64,000 nucleotides of DNA from [Clostridium] celerecrescens 18A (GTDB lineage Bacteria > Bacillota > Clostridia > Lachnospirales > Lachnospiraceae). This document shows, piece by piece, positions 37,577-45,998 of this stretch. A program made the translations under genes and the position numbers. The stretch is from assembly GCF_002797975.1 (NCBI RefSeq), contig NZ_PGET01000001.1:4013501-4077500 (forward strand), written 5' to 3'. The notes beneath the pieces are model-generated. The model did not search any database, was not told where the DNA came from, and was given only the letters and a program-made list of their open reading frames with translations. Position 1 is the first letter of the stretch. Every line of letters starts with the position of its first letter.

Positions 37577-38830
37577 ATGTTCAAAATCTTTCGTAAAATC
37601 TGTTGTGGTCTTGATGTCCACAAAACCTGGATTTATGCCTGTATCGGTATCACTGATACAAACGGACGGACCGATTATAAGCAAGCCCGCTTCTCTTCCT
37701 TTTCTAAAGGTCTTAGAGACTTAGCTGACTGGCTTGCTAAATATAACTGTTCTGAAGTCTGTATGGAATCTTCCGGTAAGTTTTGGATCCCGGTCTTTAA
37801 CATCCTTGAAAAAACCTGTTTTGTTACACTTGCCCATCCCAAATACACCAAACCTCAGAAAGGCAATAAGACCGACCGAAAAGATGCCAAATGGATTTGT
37901 GACCTTTTCATGTGTGACATGATCAAACCCAGTTTTATTCCTTCCCCTGAAATCCGTCAGCTTCGTGACCTGATACGCTATCGCTTCAAGCTTACCAACA
38001 TGCTGACCGGTGAAAAAAACCGGGCTCAGAACTGTCTTACTGTTTCCAACTTAAAACTTGATGATGTTTTCAGCGATGTTTTTGGTAAATCTTCCCGTTC
38101 CATTACCAATTACATGCTCGACCATCCGGGCAAAACGTTTGATGTTGCTCCCTTTGTCGATAGACGATGCAAGACCCCTGTTGAAGAAATACAGGCTGCC
38201 GTTGACGGTGCCATTTCCCCTGAGCAGGCTGTCAAGCTTCGTCAATGTCTCGCACACATCGATGAGCTTGAAGCCCACAAAAAGGAAATCGAGCAGGAAA
38301 TACTTCTGCTTGTGGATCCCTTTTCTGCTGTTCTGGATTTGCTTTACACCATTCCCGGATTCGATAAAAATCCGATGACCGCTATTGCCATTCTCTCTGA
38401 GATTGGTCCCGACATGTCGGTGTTTGAGTCATCTAAGAATCTCGTCTCATGGGCTGGTTGCTGTCCACGCAATGACCAGAGTGCAGGAAAAGTGAAATCC
38501 ACACGTATTTCCCGCGCCGGCTGTTATTTGAAACCTCTTCTTGTTCAGATTGCCAATGCACTTCTCAAATCCAAAAAGCATCCTGAATTCAAAGAAAGGT
38601 ATCACAGAATCAAAACCCGCAGGGGACACAAAAAGGCTGTCATTGCTGTCTGCAAGATGCTCCTGACCGCTATCTGGAACATCTTAAGCAAGCTGGAGCC
38701 ATATACCTCTGAAGGTTTTTTAGAGCATCGCCCTGTCAATGAATCCAAGATTCTGACAAGGTCACAGGCTCTGGAACTGTTCAGGAAAAGAGGTTACACA
38801 ATCATTGATGATCCTGCTGTAACTGTTTAA
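37577..38830 (+). CDS. IS110-family transposase
   Basis: A 417-residue DEDD recombinase. The N-terminal RuvC-like domain has CGLDVHK (first Asp), MESSG (Glu) and NKTDRKDAK (two Asp). The C-terminal Tnp_20 domain has IPGFDKNPMTAIAILSEIG and SWAGCCPRNDQSAGK, containing the region of the nucleophilic Ser. It starts with ATG after GCAGGAGG. Intact and probably active. Confidence 0.93.
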   Translation: MFKIFRKICCGLDVHKTWIYACIGITDTNGRTDYKQARFSSFSKGLRDLADWLAKYNCSEVCMESSGKFWIPVFNILEKTCFVTLAHPKYTKPQKGNKTDRKDAKWICDLFMCDMIKPSFIPSPEIRQLRDLIRYRFKLTNMLTGEKNRAQNCLTVSNLKLDDVFSDVFGKSSRSITNYMLDHPGKTFDVAPFVDRRCKTPVEEIQAAVDGAISPEQAVKLRQCLAHIDELEAHKKEIEQEILLLVDPFSAVLDLLYTIPGFDKNPMTAIAILSEIGPDMSVFESSKNLVSWAGCCPRNDQSAGKVKSTRISRAGCYLKPLLVQIANALLKSKKHPEFKERYHRIKTRRGHKKAVIAVCKMLLTAIWNILSKLEPYTSEGFLEHRPVNESKILTRSQALELFRKRGYTIIDDPAVTV

Positions 38831-39007
38831 TCCTGATTCTATAATAGTAACTATTTTTTCATCCACTAATCGTGAATGGCTTGTTTGCTATACGCCATTT
38901 TATTGACTACCCACTACTTTTTAGTTTCAAACTTATCCTCCTGTTAAATATGTACTTTCATACAAACAATATCCTTTAGAAATCGTGTTTATAAATGAAG
39001 TCTGAAG

Positions 39008-39196
39008 TTACCTGCACGACTTATCCGCCATACTTTCCGCATAAAGTATTAAAAATGGCGGTTCCCGTTTTACAGGTTGAAGCCACTGAACCTGCTCCGT
39101 TGAAAATTTACTCACTTTCTGTTTTGCCTCTTCTTCTGAGTCTGCCATAATCATTACATGTCCAAACCGACATACTGCTACTTTGTAAGTTTCCAT
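39008..39196 (-). CDS. Hypothetical 62-residue protein, duplicated locally
   Basis: A small protein beginning METYKVAVCRFGHVMIMADSE with no recognised domain; mixed alpha/beta and slightly basic. The ATG at 39196 follows GGAGG at four-base spacing. A decayed second copy with matching upstream DNA lies at 34875-35225. Its long leader carries the palindrome at 39329-39343 that also occurs in front of the WYL regulator gene, suggesting shared control. Confidence 0.65.
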   Translation of the reverse strand: METYKVAVCRFGHVMIMADSEEEAKQKVSKFSTEQVQWLQPVKREPPFLILYAESMADKSCR

Positions 39197-39299
39197 AAAG
39201 CCTCCTTTCTCATTTTTACGCTGTACCAGCCTAATCCTTTTTCTTCACTCAGAGCAATTTTTCCCGCACCTCCTCTGTCTTTTAGACAACATAACTGTC

Positions 39300-39445
39300 T
39301 TAATCAATCTCATGATAGCACCCGATAATGACACCCTGTGTCTTCACAAATACTTTTTGCAAAAGACTGCATTTTTTATAACAGTATAGATGCCGCCATT
39401 CGCAGTTATAATATCTATTTAAAAAACAGGATATTTCAAAGTTTA
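39300..39445. repeat. Duplicated promoter/leader region (copy 2)
   Basis: Partner of 35080-35225. On the minus strand a possible promoter, TTATAA-17-TATACT (the -10 is at 39383-39388), is followed about 40 bases later by the palindrome TGACA-N5-TGTCT. The conserved block with AGATGCCGCCATTC and TATTTAAAAAACAGGATAT is shared with copy 1. Confidence 0.6.
39329..39343. promoter_or_regulatory. Candidate WYL-regulator operator upstream of the 62-residue gene
   Basis: TGACACCCTGTGTCT fits the pattern TGACA-N5-TGTC(A/T). It sits in the presumed leader about 130 bases before the start codon. The same pattern occurs at 35108-35122 and 40928-40942. Confidence 0.45.
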
Positions 39446-39619
39446 TTTAAAAAATTAATGTCACACAAAATTATTATTTCTATTTAGACTTTTAATAACC
39501 GCTATTCTACATATTTCATATCGAAAACACGATATATAGTATACGTTATTTTCCATCTATTGTCTATTGATTTTTCGATATATCATTATCGTATAAAAAG
39601 TTTCTACAGGAGGTGGATG

Positions 39620-39937
39620 ATGTTTGATGTTTTAAAACGAATAGAAGAATTGCGAGAAGAAAGAAATTTATCTGTATATAAATTGGCACAACTATCAGAA
39701 ATACCACAATCTACAATTGCTACATGGTATCAAAAGGGCCATATACCTCCCGTCGATAAAATTGAAAGGATTTGCAACACTTTTGGTATCTCACTGGCTG
39801 AATTTTTTTGTTTCAATACAGAGAACATATTGACAGATGAACAAGCTGCCCTTTTAAACAAATGGTCGCTGCTGTCTTCCAAGGAAAGAGAAGCTATTTT
39901 TTACATCATAGATACATTCTTAACTAAGAGCCTATGA
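39620..39937 (+). CDS. XRE-family transcriptional regulator
   Basis: A 105-residue protein with an N-terminal helix-turn-helix: MFDVLKRIEELREERNLSVYKLAQLSEIPQSTIATWYQKG. The ATG at 39620 has AGGAGG at six-base spacing; one codon earlier would be too close. Upstream, copies of CGATATAT in both orientations (about 39528-39590) could be its operators, overlapping a TTGATT/TATAAA promoter. The stop is inside the terminator hairpin. Probably a phage-type repressor-like regulator. Confidence 0.85.
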   Translation: MFDVLKRIEELREERNLSVYKLAQLSEIPQSTIATWYQKGHIPPVDKIERICNTFGISLAEFFCFNTENILTDEQAALLNKWSLLSSKEREAIFYIIDTFLTKSL

Positions 39938-39965
39938 CGCAGCGTCATAGGCTCTCTGATTTTTA
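39927..39965 (+). terminator. Terminator of the XRE regulator gene
   Basis: Perfect 13-bp arms, AGAGCCTATGACG and CGTCATAGGCTCT, with a three-base loop, then CTGATTTTTAC. The hairpin overlaps the last codons of the gene. Confidence 0.85.
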
Positions 39966-40142
39966 CTATGTTCTATAATAATCTAAATCACTCCCCCACT
40001 GCTTGGAATCTTTTGTAACTCTTTCTTTACAGCTTCTTCCCGGCCATTTACTATCTCCATAACCCCTTAGCTCAGAAGCCTTATTAAACCGATTTTTATC
40101 CACCAACAAACAGCACTCTCCTACTTTTCCACGGTTATCAAA
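39966..40142 (-). pseudogene. Open fragment without a start codon, possible gene remnant
   Basis: On the minus strand 58 codons are open and include KNRFNKASELRGYGDSKW and SKQWGSDLDYYRT, a composition typical of real protein. There is no ATG. The frame opens with a stop and could only start at a weak TTG/GTG. I do not recognise a family; it may be the tail of a lost gene. The rest of 40143-40453 holds nothing I can support. Confidence 0.25.
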
Positions 40143-40453
40143 TCATCCTGCTGCTTCATGAGTTACACTTTCCGCCTTACTCGGCTAAACCGTCTATGCG
40201 GCTCTCGACTTCTCCTAATTTCTTCAAACACCACCTCACGATGATGTTCCACTTAAACTTTACTATTTATGTAAGAATTCACGAACAGAAGCTTTCATTC
40301 CAAAGAAGTTTTATTTTTAGATCCTTGATTATTTTTCATATATCGCAATCTTTATTCCTAACACATAAAATAATTCTAGACACCATTAGGATTGCTGCAA
40401 CTGCCCATCATACAAAAGAGATCGGTTTTAACTCCGATCCCCTCAGCTTTTTC

Positions 40454-40798
40454 CTATAATCTTTCAATAATTGTTGCGATATTCTTTATAATCAAAAGAT
40501 ACTTTTCAAATTGTTTTTCATCTACTTTTCCTTGAATCCCTAATAATAGCCTCAATGCCTCCTCTGATTTCTGTGATACTTTTCCAAACAGTAAAGTATC
40601 CGCGGATACACCAAGTCCTATTGAAATTTTAAAAAGGGTTTCTACACTCATCTTTCTGTCACCGCGTTCTATGTTTCCATAAAACGCGGTTGTAATATCA
40701 CATTTCTCAGAGGCTTCTTCCTGGGTCAGGCCCTGGGCTTCACGGGCAGTTCTTATTCTATTTCCGATTTCCACATAATTAATATTAATTTTGTCCAT
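40454..40798 (-). CDS. XRE-family transcriptional regulator
   Basis: A 114-residue protein with helix-turn-helix GNRIRTAREAQGLTQEEASEKCDITTAFYGNIERGDRKMS. A C-terminal helical part, probably for dimerisation, follows. The ATG at 40798 follows AGGAGG. It is divergent from the WYL regulator; their 200-bp spacer holds the WYL promoter and the palindrome. It may take part in control of the neighbouring operon. Confidence 0.87.
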   Translation of the reverse strand: MDKININYVEIGNRIRTAREAQGLTQEEASEKCDITTAFYGNIERGDRKMSVETLFKISIGLGVSADTLLFGKVSQKSEEALRLLLGIQGKVDEKQFEKYLLIIKNIATIIERL

Positions 40799-40867
40799 AT
40801 CTACCTCCTGCTTCTATTTTCACAAACAAAAAACTATCGGTAAATACTCTGTTAGCATTTATAAATA

Positions 40868-40896
40868 TTGCCCAAAGGCATTTTGAGTGGTATAAT
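40868..40896 (+). promoter_or_regulatory. Promoter of the WYL operon
   Basis: TTGCCC (40868-40873), a 17-base spacer and TATAAT (40891-40896) with an extended TG upstream of the -10. This gives a leader of about 95 bases before the WYL start codon. Confidence 0.75.
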
Positions 40897-40927
40897 TTAT
40901 CCATAAATTTACATTTTTTTTTATAAA

Positions 40928-40942
40928 TGACATCAAGTGTCA
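40928..40942 (+). promoter_or_regulatory. Candidate operator in the WYL leader
   Basis: The palindrome TGACATCAAGTGTCA lies 32 bases past the -10 box, in the untranslated leader, where a bound repressor would block elongation or initiation. The two related sites at 35108 and 39329 have the same arm and spacer lengths. Confidence 0.5.
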
Positions 40943-40999
40943 TCTATGGGTTGTAAAATACATCTTAACACTAACAACAGAGGGGGAAAAATATTTGTT

Positions 41000-41941
41000 A
41001 TGGAAAAAGCGCAAGAGCCTATCCGAAAACACGACCGCATACTGGAAATGCACAATCGCCTAATGTCGGGTGAGATTATCCGGAAACCAGATCTTGCAGA
41101 GGAATACGGAGTAAACCCACGGTCAATTCAACGGGATATTGATTCCATCCGAGACTTTTATGCAAACCGGACCATAAAAGACGGTGAAATAACCGAAATT
41201 AAATATGACCGCATTGCAAAAGGGTTCCACATGGTCAATGCCAAAAAAGTCACGCTCACAAATGCCGATTTATTTGCTGTCGTTAAAATTCTTTTAGAAA
41301 GCCGTTCCTTAACGAAAGCAGAAATGGGACCGATAATAGAAAACTTAATAGCTTCCTGTCTTCCTGTGGCAGAGCGCACAAAAATGTCAGCTCTAACTAA
41401 AAACGAGCTATTCCATTATGTAGAGCCACGACACGGAAAAAGCCTGGTAAACCTTGTTTGGGAACTTGGTTCCGCTGTTTATTCTCACCGAAAAGTCAGC
41501 TTGAAATATAAAAAGGTAAACGGAGAGATTACACAAGCGCTCGTTAAGCCAGTAGGAATTATGGAATCAGAGTATTATTTTTATTTGATCGCTTATATTG
41601 GGGAGAAAGATAAGGAGCATCCGGGATATCCTACCATTTATCGTATTGACCGGATAGAGAATTATAGAATAACCAATGAAACATTCCAAATACCTGAAGC
41701 AGAGCGGTTTAAGGAAGGTGAATTCCGAAAAAGGATCCCTTTTATGTATGGCGGACCATTAAAGAAAATAAGATTCATCTATAAAGGACCCGATATTAAT
41801 GCAGTTCTGGACAAGCTTCCAGCATCTGATTATACAAAATTGGAGGATGGAAATTACCGGATTCAAGCCGAAGTTTATGGAAATAAGGGCATTGAAATGT
41901 GGTTTGGAAGCCAAAAAGATCTTGTGCAGGAGGAAATTTAA
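41000..41941 (+). CDS. WYL-domain transcriptional regulator
   Basis: A 313-residue protein. The N-terminal winged helix is RKHDRILEMHNRLMSGEIIRKPDLAEEYGVNPRSIQRDIDSIRDF; the central WYL domain includes VSLKYKKVNGEITQALVKPVGIMESEYYFYLIAYI; a WCX-like C-terminal part follows. The architecture is that of BrxR/CapW-type regulators, which repress BREX and CBASS defence operons. It is the first gene of a rightward operon whose other products include an HNH nuclease-membrane fusion. The ATG at 41000 was chosen because the first conserved residues follow it; a GTG at 40937 would place the palindrome inside the gene. Confidence 0.87.
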   Translation: MEKAQEPIRKHDRILEMHNRLMSGEIIRKPDLAEEYGVNPRSIQRDIDSIRDFYANRTIKDGEITEIKYDRIAKGFHMVNAKKVTLTNADLFAVVKILLESRSLTKAEMGPIIENLIASCLPVAERTKMSALTKNELFHYVEPRHGKSLVNLVWELGSAVYSHRKVSLKYKKVNGEITQALVKPVGIMESEYYFYLIAYIGEKDKEHPGYPTIYRIDRIENYRITNETFQIPEAERFKEGEFRKRIPFMYGGPLKKIRFIYKGPDINAVLDKLPASDYTKLEDGNYRIQAEVYGNKGIEMWFGSQKDLVQEEI

Positions 41942-42078
41942 TGAACGTAATAAAACCGGATATTTACAAATTAGGCAATCGTAATTTACCAAAAATTATA
42001 CTTAGATTGATTTTGAGGTACATTAAAGGAACTCCAGAATATTTTAAAAAGGAAATGAAAAAGAACATAAAATATTAG
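41941..42078 (+). CDS. 45-residue basic protein coupled to the WYL gene
   Basis: The ATG overlaps the WYL stop (TAATG) with GGAGG seven bases upstream, so translation is coupled. The product, MNVIKPDIYKLGNRN then ILRLILRYIKG and a Lys-rich end, is strongly basic with an amphipathic central helix. No family recognised. Coupling and a strong ribosome site make it likely to be expressed. Confidence 0.55.
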   Translation: MNVIKPDIYKLGNRNLPKIILRLILRYIKGTPEYFKKEMKKNIKY

Positions 42079-42171
42079 GCTATTCATCTGGAGAAACTTC
42101 TTCAATGTATAATTAAAAACTTGATTCGTAATTACCTAATCCATATAATTTTAAAAAAAGGAGCATATACA

Positions 42172-42651
42172 ATGGATAAACGGGAACTCTTAAGTCAAAT
42201 AGTAAGGGACAATATCATAAATCCAAGCGGACGGGTATTTTATTATCCTAATATCCCTGCTAAAGTAAACAAAAAACTTATAGCCTATTTTGATTCTAAC
42301 ATAAAAGCCAATAATATTGCTGTCTTTTTCGACACATCGATATTTTCCACTTGTGGATATGGCTTAATATTAACATTAACAGGATTATATTACTCGGATA
42401 CATTTGTAAAACCACATTATATCAACTATAAAGATATTCAACTAATAACAGTTACTCCAGACAATAACGGAAGAACATACACAAAAAGTGCAAAAATGGA
42501 TATTTGCTTATCAAATGGAACCACATTTTCTATTGGATATGGCGACTTTATGAAAGACAACCTCAGAGATATCCTTAATCTAATCTGCCAAGAGCATACT
42601 CTTTGGGATGATATTATTTCAGGTAGTCCATCAGGAAAAGTTAGCAGCTAA
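42172..42651 (+). CDS. PH-domain-like protein of the WYL operon
   Basis: A 159-residue protein. The ATG at 42172 follows AAGGAG. The middle, FDTSIFSTCGYGLILTLTGLYY, and HYINYKDIQLITV look like the strand-rich core of bacterial PH-like domains, which often sit beside membrane proteins. Such proteins may bind lipids or scaffold partners. Assignment is by pattern only. Located between the 45-residue gene and the HNH gene on the same strand. Confidence 0.5.
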   Translation: MDKRELLSQIVRDNIINPSGRVFYYPNIPAKVNKKLIAYFDSNIKANNIAVFFDTSIFSTCGYGLILTLTGLYYSDTFVKPHYINYKDIQLITVTPDNNGRTYTKSAKMDICLSNGTTFSIGYGDFMKDNLRDILNLICQEHTLWDDIISGSPSGKVSS

Positions 42652-42704
42652 AAGAAATGTTGGTAATTTTAAATATATATAAAGGGAGAGGAAGAAACTT
42701 ACAT

Positions 42705-44342
42705 ATGAATAATTACGTTTCAGTACTGTCTAATTCTAATTATGCACCTGAGCCTAATGATGATATAATGGATTCTTTATTTCAGCAATATAAACATGTC
42801 ATCATAGAAAGTCTCATTACATCTTTTGGTTTAGATTTCTTAGTAAAAGACCAACACGGAGGAGATGTGGACACGATTCATAATGTCCGGAAAATTGGGG
42901 AGGGCTCTAAAGACGACCCCCATATGACATATAAAAATGTAGCAAATGAAACAGCTTATCAGAATCGTGGGGCATATGATCGTTCAGAATACCATGAAAA
43001 AAATTCAACATATAAATCAATCCGCAGTCAGGCCAAATCGGCATTTAACGAACAAGGAGAATGGATTGATGATGCCTACACCGGTAATAAACTTGGAATT
43101 AACAAGGCTTTGTCTGATGAAAAACGAGCTGAATTAGACCATGTCATCTCTGCCAAAAGCATTCATGATGATAAAGGTCGTTGCTTGGCAGGTATATCCG
43201 GCAGTGATTTAGCAAACAATCCAGATAATCTTCGTTTTACAAATATGAAGCTAAATAATAATATGAAAGACAAGGATATACCAGAGTATATCAAATGGTG
43301 TGAAAAAAATCCGGAAAAAGTAAATTGGAATGGTGTTAAAGGAGAACCACTTCCAGATGATGTAAAAAATAATTTAATGAAAGAATACACACGAGCTAAA
43401 AAGTCGTCTGATGCGAAAATAAACCAAGCATATTATATAAGCAGCCGATTTTTAAATGATACCGTGAAAGCTGCTGGAACAGTGGGTATTCAAATGGGAA
43501 TTAGACAGGCCACAGGACTGATTTTTACTGAGGTATGGTTTTCTGTAGAAGAGGAATTCCACAACATTTCTATGCCATTTCAATTAGACCAATTTTTAAA
43601 TGCTATTGGAAATGGAGTAAAAAAGGGATTCTTAAATGCAAAGAATAAATATGAAGATTTATTCAGCCGTTTCAAAGAAGGTGCTCTTTCAGGAATTCTC
43701 TCTAGTTTAACCACCACGCTGTGTAATATATTTTTTACCACTGCTAAAAACGTTGTAAGACTTATACGGCAATCCTATGCCTCTTTAGTCCAAGCTGCCA
43801 AGATACTTTTTCTTAATCCAGATAATCTTCCATTCGGGGAAAGAATGAGGGCCACATCAAAAATCATTGCAACCGGAGCCAGTGTTGTAGTTGGAACTAT
43901 TGTATCAGATGTAATCGGAAAAACTGGGATTGAGACAATTCCTGTAGTAGGTAATATTATTCCCACATTTTGCGGAACATTTGTAACAGGGATTTTAACA
44001 TGCTCACTGTTATATTACCTGGACCGTAGCGAAAATATGAACAGACTTGTATCGGGATTAAATACTATTCCATCAGTTAGTACAAAAGTTGACTTTTACA
44101 AACAACAGGCCATTCTTTTTGAGAATTATGCAGCGGAGCTTATGCAAATAGATTTAGAAAAATTCAAAAAGGAAACCAGCATGTATTCCGCTTTAGTATA
44201 TGAACTGGAAACTTCCACAGATGAAAATACTTTGAATCAAGTACTAAAAAATGCTTTAAAAACAATTGGTATTAAAATCCCTTGGGGAGACGATTTTAAT
44301 AGCTTTATGAATAATAAAAGTAAAGTGTTGATATTCGAATAG
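42705..44342 (+). CDS. HNH nuclease fused to a membrane domain
   Basis: A 545-residue protein. Around residues 144-190 is a beta-beta-alpha HNH motif: LDHVISAKSIHDD (Asp145-His146, His154) then NPDNLRFTNMKLNNNMKDK (Asn175, Asn184, Lys188). The C-terminal half is amphipathic and hydrophobic: an IFFTTAKNVV segment and GASVVVGTIVSDVIG, then TIPVVGNIIPTFCGTFVTGIL, likely two or more membrane helices. The ATG at 42705 is preceded by GGGAGAGGAAG. Its stop overlaps the next gene's GTG. A membrane-tethered DNA-cutting effector is an inference from this layout. Confidence 0.65.
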   Translation: MNNYVSVLSNSNYAPEPNDDIMDSLFQQYKHVIIESLITSFGLDFLVKDQHGGDVDTIHNVRKIGEGSKDDPHMTYKNVANETAYQNRGAYDRSEYHEKNSTYKSIRSQAKSAFNEQGEWIDDAYTGNKLGINKALSDEKRAELDHVISAKSIHDDKGRCLAGISGSDLANNPDNLRFTNMKLNNNMKDKDIPEYIKWCEKNPEKVNWNGVKGEPLPDDVKNNLMKEYTRAKKSSDAKINQAYYISSRFLNDTVKAAGTVGIQMGIRQATGLIFTEVWFSVEEEFHNISMPFQLDQFLNAIGNGVKKGFLNAKNKYEDLFSRFKEGALSGILSSLTTTLCNIFFTTAKNVVRLIRQSYASLVQAAKILFLNPDNLPFGERMRATSKIIATGASVVVGTIVSDVIGKTGIETIPVVGNIIPTFCGTFVTGILTCSLLYYLDRSENMNRLVSGLNTIPSVSTKVDFYKQQAILFENYAAELMQIDLEKFKKETSMYSALVYELETSTDENTLNQVLKNALKTIGIKIPWGDDFNSFMNNKSKVLIFE

Positions 44343-44593
44343 TGTTTCCTTGTGACAAGTGCGGAGAATGCTGCAAGAATTTAAATAAATCCCCTGTTTA
44401 TGCTGAATTGGATCGTGGAGATGGTATATGTCTCCATTTACATAAAAATTTATGCTCCATTTATGAAACCAGGCCTTTAATCTGCCGCATAGATAATTGT
44501 TATGAATTATTTTTTAAAGATAGCATGACAAAAGCTGAGTTTTATTCTCTCAATCATGCTGTATGTATAAAACTAAAAAATCACGAATTATGA
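44342..44593 (+). CDS. YkgJ-family cysteine-cluster protein
   Basis: An 83-residue protein starting at GTG 44342, which overlaps the preceding TAG by one base. FPCDKCGECCKNL, then ICLHLHKNLCSIYETRPLICRID, are the conserved cysteines of the YkgJ/UPF0153 family, thought to bind zinc or an Fe-S cluster. It is shorter than stand-alone family members (about 110-250). Its tight coupling between the HNH-membrane and Gly-rich genes suggests a sensory or maturation role for the operon. Confidence 0.8.
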   Translation: MFPCDKCGECCKNLNKSPVYAELDRGDGICLHLHKNLCSIYETRPLICRIDNCYELFFKDSMTKAEFYSLNHAVCIKLKNHEL

Positions 44594-44606
44594 GGAGGTT
44601 CATATT

Positions 44607-45647
44607 ATGCCACTGCCACTTATTTTAGGAATTGGGGCCGCTGTAGCTGGCGCTGCTGGTTTGGGAAACGGCATCCATGGTGCTGTAAAAATGAAAGATG
44701 CAAATGATATCATGAAATTATGTGAAAGGAAGCACAAAGAAAATATCGAGTGTTTTGAGAAACAAAATAAGTCTTCAACTGAAGATATGGACATTTTAGG
44801 CAAAAAAGAACTGGAGGTATTAAGAAGTCTTCAGGAGTTTTCTTCTGTTTTTGAAAAAATACATAATCGGCCTGAATTCAAAGAGTATCAAAAAGATGGT
44901 ATAACAATCCCGTCCTATGATCCTGAAGAAATCCAAAGGGTATCCGTAGGTGCTGGTGTATTGCTTGGCGGTATTGGAGGAGCCGCAGTAGGAACCGCCG
45001 GCGGATTTGCTGCTGCAGGAGCAACAACTGCCGCTGTCATGGCTCTTGGAACTGCTTCCACTGGAACTGCAATTGCTTCACTTAGTGGTGTTGCCGCGAC
45101 AAACGCTACATTAGCAGCCTTAGGTGGTGGCGCTATTGCTGCGGGAGGCGGTGGTATGGCCCTTGGAACCACAATTCTTGGTGCTGCCACACTAGGCGTA
45201 GGTATTATGGTAGGCGGGATTATTTTTAATGTTGTTGGTAGTTCCTTATCTGGTAAAGCCGATGAGGCATATGAACAAGTTCGAAAAGAACGTAAAGAAA
45301 TTGATACAATATGCGAATACCTTTCCGAATTAAGCATAACTGCCAAAGACTATACTGCATCAATCTCTAAAGTCAATGGCATATATCAGAAACAGCTTAA
45401 TATTTTAACCTATATTGTAGAGTCTTTGGGCAAAAAAGACTGGAACGATTTTTCGATTGAAGAACAGCTGGTTACTGAAAATACAGCTTTGTTAGTCGGA
45501 TTATTATACAATATGGGGAAAGTAGAATTAGTCCTTAAATCTAATAATAATTCTACCGCAAATAAAGTAAACAAAAATGTTGTCAAAAAAGCTATGGATG
45601 ACGCAGAAAAAATTCTTCTTGAAAAGGGATTTGTCGCTAGTAATTGA
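44607..45647 (+). CDS. Gly/Ala-rich membrane protein of the WYL operon
   Basis: A 346-residue protein. It begins PLPLILGIGAAVAGAAGLGNG, a first membrane-active helix. Residues 112-212 are a long Gly/Ala/Thr-rich hydrophobic region with GLYCINE-zipper-like repeats (GVLLGGIGGAAVGTAGG and GGGAIAAGGGGMALGTTILG). The flanking helices are charged and may form coiled coils. This resembles pore-forming or glycine-zipper proteins; no close family is named. GAGGAGG precedes the ATG, 13 bases after the YkgJ stop. Confidence 0.6.
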   Translation: MPLPLILGIGAAVAGAAGLGNGIHGAVKMKDANDIMKLCERKHKENIECFEKQNKSSTEDMDILGKKELEVLRSLQEFSSVFEKIHNRPEFKEYQKDGITIPSYDPEEIQRVSVGAGVLLGGIGGAAVGTAGGFAAAGATTAAVMALGTASTGTAIASLSGVAATNATLAALGGGAIAAGGGGMALGTTILGAATLGVGIMVGGIIFNVVGSSLSGKADEAYEQVRKERKEIDTICEYLSELSITAKDYTASISKVNGIYQKQLNILTYIVESLGKKDWNDFSIEEQLVTENTALLVGLLYNMGKVELVLKSNNNSTANKVNKNVVKKAMDDAEKILLEKGFVASN

Positions 45648-45897
45648 CAGCAGGGATGAATTTTAACCTCATAAATTCTTTGATCAGTTGAGTATAGAAC
45701 TTTAAAAAGGATCGTTTTCCCATATTATAATTACTGGGGGAGCGGTTCTTTTTCTTGTTTTTGAACTACTATAATATCGTCTTCCACGCTGATACATTAT
45801 TCTTCATATTTACTCCCTTTCTTACTTCCCAATATTTAATCTTTGATAACAATCTATGTTTTATATTTCTCTTATCCTTTCATTTTAACTCAAAAGC

Positions 45898-45998
45898 CTG
45901 TAAACCCACAAAACCCGAATACCCACTATATATTTCTCTTTATCATACATAAGGGTAACTGCCTACTATTATTAGTGGGTATTGGGGATATTAGGGGA
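45898..45998. repeat. Hairpin repeat, copy 1
   Basis: A copy of the element at 46850-46956. The arms are CCCGAATACCCACTA (45914-45928) and TAGTGGGTATTGGGG (45973-45987), one mismatch away from complementary. Followed by TATTAGGGG. Confidence 0.75.

Larger units (their letters stand above)
37300..38930 (+). mobile_element. IS110-family insertion sequence (ends approximate)
   Basis: Contains one transposase gene (37577-38830) preceded by about 270 bp of structured noncoding DNA. IS110 elements lack terminal inverted repeats, so exact ends cannot be read from sequence alone. The left end lies between the start of the wall-binding gene (37264) and about 37340; the right end lies in 38831-39000. 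Confidence 0.75.

Noticed and set aside
44915..45346. A Pro/Ala-rich 143-codon frame on the minus strand
   Set aside because: It is the complement of the Gly/Ala-rich membrane protein gene; the composition is explained by that gene.
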